Translations under genes and position numbers: made by a program
Part shown: positions 62,027-64,000 of the stretch, piece after piece
How positions within the stretch are numbered: the stretch's first letter is position 1
Layout of the letters: the number at the start of each line of letters is the position of its first letter
The notes under the pieces: model-generated
Databases searched by the model: none
The model's input: the letters and a program-made list of their open reading frames with translations, nothing else
What the model was told of the DNA's origin: nothing
DNA from: Alkalicoccobacillus murimartini
GTDB lineage: Bacteria; Bacillota; Bacilli; Bacillales; Bacillaceae_D
Direction of reading: 5' to 3'
NCBI RefSeq assembly: GCF_030813245.1
Contig: NZ_JAUSUA010000007.1
Coordinates: 62,001-126,000, forward strand
DNA: 64,000 nt

Positions 62027-63130
62027 CTATGGACGCGGTCGTTTGTAAAATGGAGTGGAAACTACTTCGGCTGCAATACGTTTCTTGCGTACTTGAACCT
62101 CTACTTTTGTGCCAAGCTCTGTATACGTACGATCTAATAAAGCAAGACCGACATTTTTCTTTAACGTAGGTGATTGTGTTCCAGTTGTCACAAAACCAAT
62201 CGATTGGTTTTCTACAAATACCTCATATCCTGCTCGAGGAATTCCTTTATCAAGCATTTCAATACCAACAAGCTTTCTGGTTAGACCTTCTTCTTTTTGT
62301 TTCTTAAGAGCTGCTTGACCAACAAACTCATCTTCTTTATTTACTTTCACAGCAAAGCCAATGCCTGCTTCAAGAGGCGAGATGTCCTTTGTAAGCTCTT
62401 GCCCATATAAAGCAAGCTTTGCTTCAAAACGAAGCGTATCTCGTGCGCCGAGCCCCGCAGGAATTAACCCTTCATTTTTGCCTGCTTCAAGAAGCTCTTT
62501 CCAAACAGCTGCTGCATCTTCTGATTTTATATAAAGCTCAAACCCATCTTCACCTGTATAACCCGTTCTAGAAACTAACGCTTCTACACCCGCTACTACC
62601 ACGTTCTCTTTAAAACGAAATGGGCGAATGTCTGCAAGTGTACTATCTGTTTGTTTCTGAAGAATTCCTTCTGCTTTAGGACCTTGAATGGCTAATAGTG
62701 CTATTTCATCGGAGACATTTTTCATCGACACAGATTCAGGTTTGTATTGAATCATCCATTCCCAATCCTTCTCAATGTTTGACGCGTTCACAACGACTAA
62801 ATACTTCTCATCCGTTTTTTTGTAAACTAGCAAATCATCCACTGTACCACCATTTTCATAACACATGGCTGTATAAATCGCCTGACCGTCATCCAGCTTA
62901 GAAAGATCATTTGTTAGAAGCTTTTGTAGAAAAGCTAAAGAGTCTTTGCCTTCAACTTCAAATTCTCCCATATGTGAGACGTCAAACAATCCAGCTTTTG
63001 TGCGAACAGCCTCATGCTCATCTTTAATGCTACTAAAATGAACAGGTAGGTCCCACCCTCCAAAATCAATTGTTTTTGCATTTGAATCCTGATACAAGTC
63101 AAATAAAGGTGTTCGTTTTAAATTAGCCAT
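62027..63130 (-). CDS. gcvT: Aminomethyltransferase (glycine cleavage T-protein)
   Basis: A 367-residue folate-dependent enzyme that releases ammonia and forms 5,10-methylene-tetrahydrofolate. It begins [20 protein letters not shown]; markers are [11 protein letters not shown] near residue 47, [14 protein letters not shown] near 190 and [12 protein letters not shown] near 225. The start at ATG 63130, after TCAGGAGGAGAAGC, gives the family length; the longer open frame is the riboswitch region. Confidence 0.97.
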   Translation of the reverse strand: MANLKRTPLFDLYQDSNAKTIDFGGWDLPVHFSSIKDEHEAVRTKAGLFDVSHMGEFEVEGKDSLAFLQKLLTNDLSKLDDGQAIYTAMCYENGGTVDDLLVYKKTDEKYLVVVNASNIEKDWEWMIQYKPESVSMKNVSDEIALLAIQGPKAEGILQKQTDSTLADIRPFRFKENVVVAGVEALVSRTGYTGEDGFELYIKSEDAAAVWKELLEAGKNEGLIPAGLGARDTLRFEAKLALYGQELTKDISPLEAGIGFAVKVNKEDEFVGQAALKKQKEEGLTRKLVGIEMLDKGIPRAGYEVFVENQSIGFVTTGTQSPTLKKNVGLALLDRTYTELGTKVEVQVRKKRIAAEVVSTPFYKRPRP

Positions 63131-63170
63131 GCTTCTCCTCCTGATGAAAGAATAGTTTGAACTATTAAAC

Positions 63171-63215
63171 AAAAAAAGACAGACTGATACACGCAATTGG
63201 TGTATCACCCTGTCC
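63171..63215 (-). terminator. Riboswitch expression-platform terminator
   Basis: TGATACACC and GCGTGTATCA pair on the minus strand, extended by GACAG/CTGTC, and are followed by seven T residues, ahead of gcvT. The hairpin would be disrupted or formed depending on glycine binding upstream. Confidence 0.85.
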
Positions 63216-63395
63216 TTGAACCAGAAAGTTTCACTCGGGCATTTGCCGAATTGTCTTCGTGGGTGGCTTGCTATTATCAGCAAACTCTCTCCAGAGCTGC
63301 GTCAAGTAAAAGTCTTTTTTGCCTGAGAGATTCACATCACTGCTTGCTCCTTCGGCGCCGGGCAGTGCCCGATCTCTCCCTTTACCTTCATCCGC
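63212..63395 (-). ncRNA. Tandem glycine riboswitch
   Basis: On the minus strand two similar glycine aptamers follow one another. The first runs from GGGAGAGATCGGGC through GCGCCGAAGGAGCAAGC to GAATCTCTCAGGCAAAA. The second runs from CTCTGGAGAGAGTTTGCTG to GGCAAATGCCCGAGTGAAAC and TTTCTGGTTCAAGGACAGG. These are the hallmark conserved strings of the gcvT motif. It precedes the glycine cleavage operon and its terminator, so glycine should switch the operon on. No gene is encoded in this stretch. Confidence 0.95.
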
Positions 63396-63547
63396 AAAAA
63401 GATTCGTATTATGTTTTGAATAAATTGGTACATACTAGTAGAACCTGTTGATGTTAACTACACTGTTTATCCTATCAATAGTCCACCTAAGGCGCAACTA
63501 TATTTTGAGTCTTTCGCTAATTTTTCGACAAAGGAGCTGAGCAAATA

Positions 63548-64000
63548 GTGACTGTACCAATACATTTTCAAGATACATGGCACACAGATTTTCTTCAACG
63601 GCTAGAATCAGATGGACCTTGGTCGAGCTGGGAAAATTACTGTTTAGCATACGAAGCCGAGCAACACCAACGCGTATCCGACTTTCATGGTTTATTGGCA
63701 CCCGCCCATTTGCCACAATTGGAACCTTTTCCACATCAATTAGAAGTAGCTAAAACCGTAATCGAAGAGATGAATGGAAAAGCCATCCTAGCAGATGAAG
63801 TTGGACTTGGCAAAACCATTGAAGCCGGACTGATCTTAAAAGAATACATGATTCGTGGTTTAGCCAAGAAGGTTCTCATTCTAGTCCCTGCCTCACTAGT
63901 CTCTCAATGGGCGGTTGAATTAAATAGCAAATTTTATATTCCTGCCATCCCACAAAAGAAATCCTATGTTTGGGAGCAGTGTGATGTGGTGGTTGCTTCG
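63548..64000 (+). CDS. yqhH: SNF2-type helicase YqhH, N-terminal part
   Basis: An open frame from GTG 63548 (after AAAGGAGCTGAGCAAATA) runs past the right edge. The 151 visible residues begin MTVPIHFQDTWHTDFLQRLE. They contain PFPHQLEVAKTVIEEMNGKA, then the Walker A-type motif LADEVGLGKTIEAGLIL and motif Ia ILVPASLVSQW. This is a superfamily 2 SNF2/RapA-like ATPase. It is divergent from gcvT, as in B. subtilis, where it is yqhH. Confidence 0.92.
   Translation, partial: MTVPIHFQDTWHTDFLQRLESDGPWSSWENYCLAYEAEQHQRVSDFHGLLAPAHLPQLEPFPHQLEVAKTVIEEMNGKAILADEVGLGKTIEAGLILKEYMIRGLAKKVLILVPASLVSQWAVELNSKFYIPAIPQKKSYVWEQCDVVVAS

Noticed and set aside
63498-63734. A 78-codon minus-strand open frame near the right end
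   Set aside because: It lies antisense to the start of the helicase gene yqhH, which has clear motifs on the plus strand.

Overview
The window is chromosomal DNA from an endospore-forming member of the Bacillaceae. Read right to left, the gene order closely follows the yqhH to bkd region of Bacillus subtilis: yqhH, gcvT-gcvPA-gcvPB, yqhL, lipM, mntR, yqhO/P/Q/R, yqhT, efp, spoIIIAA-AH, accB-accC, yqhY, nusB, folD, xseA-xseB, ispA, dxs, tlyA, argR, recN, spoIVB, spo0A and finally branched-chain amino acid genes. The genus cannot be fixed from this alone. Local differences from B. subtilis include aroK/aroD beside spoIIIAA, a helD-SDR pair, a splB-like gene, a D-amino acid aminotransferase and a ykoGHI-like two-component/PepSY cluster.

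Positions 1-5240 hold lpdV (partial) and leucine dehydrogenase, a DUF2627 protein, a minus-strand operon steA - GT2 glycosyltransferase - divergent MraY/WecA-like membrane protein, and small membrane proteins. Positions 5221-6920 hold a lipoprotein gene, a GNAT acetyltransferase and debris that includes the 5' end of a tyrosine recombinase gene.

Positions 6921-21458 are an AT-rich integrative element of about 14.5 kb. A perfect 93-bp direct repeat bounds it, and this repeat is exactly the last 30 codons plus stop of spo0A. The element therefore sits at the 3' end of the sporulation master regulator and leaves a complete spo0A frame. Its cargo is a regulator/operator/311-aa gene module, excisionase-like genes, an LXG-domain (type VII secretion) protein with a small membrane protein and a lipoprotein, a PBSX-like lysis cassette (XhlA, holin, amidase with three CW_7 repeats), several small unknown proteins, a frameshifted PD-(D/E)XK nuclease beside a HIRAN protein, a GIY-YIG protein, a broken HTH protein and a recombinase with two nonsense codons. 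No capsid, tail, terminase or conjugation genes are visible, so it is a decayed prophage, satellite or similar element that may no longer move by itself. The flank left of the left repeat carries a second recombinase 5' end and leader, and a third leader-like hairpin lies at 5796. This suggests that related elements were stacked repeatedly at this site.

Positions 21366-41500 are conserved sporulation and housekeeping genes, nearly all on the minus strand: spo0A (with a recognisable SigH promoter and 0A boxes), spoIVB, recN, argR, the tlyA-dxs-ispA-xseB-xseA-folD-nusB block, yqhY, accC, accB and the spoIIIA operon that builds the mother cell-forespore channel. Positions 41500-64000 hold aroK/aroD, efp, peptidase and membrane proteins, mntR, splB-like, dat, helD, lipM, rhodanese, the two-component/PepSY cluster, and the glycine cleavage operon behind a tandem glycine riboswitch. 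The window ends inside the SNF2-type helicase gene yqhH.
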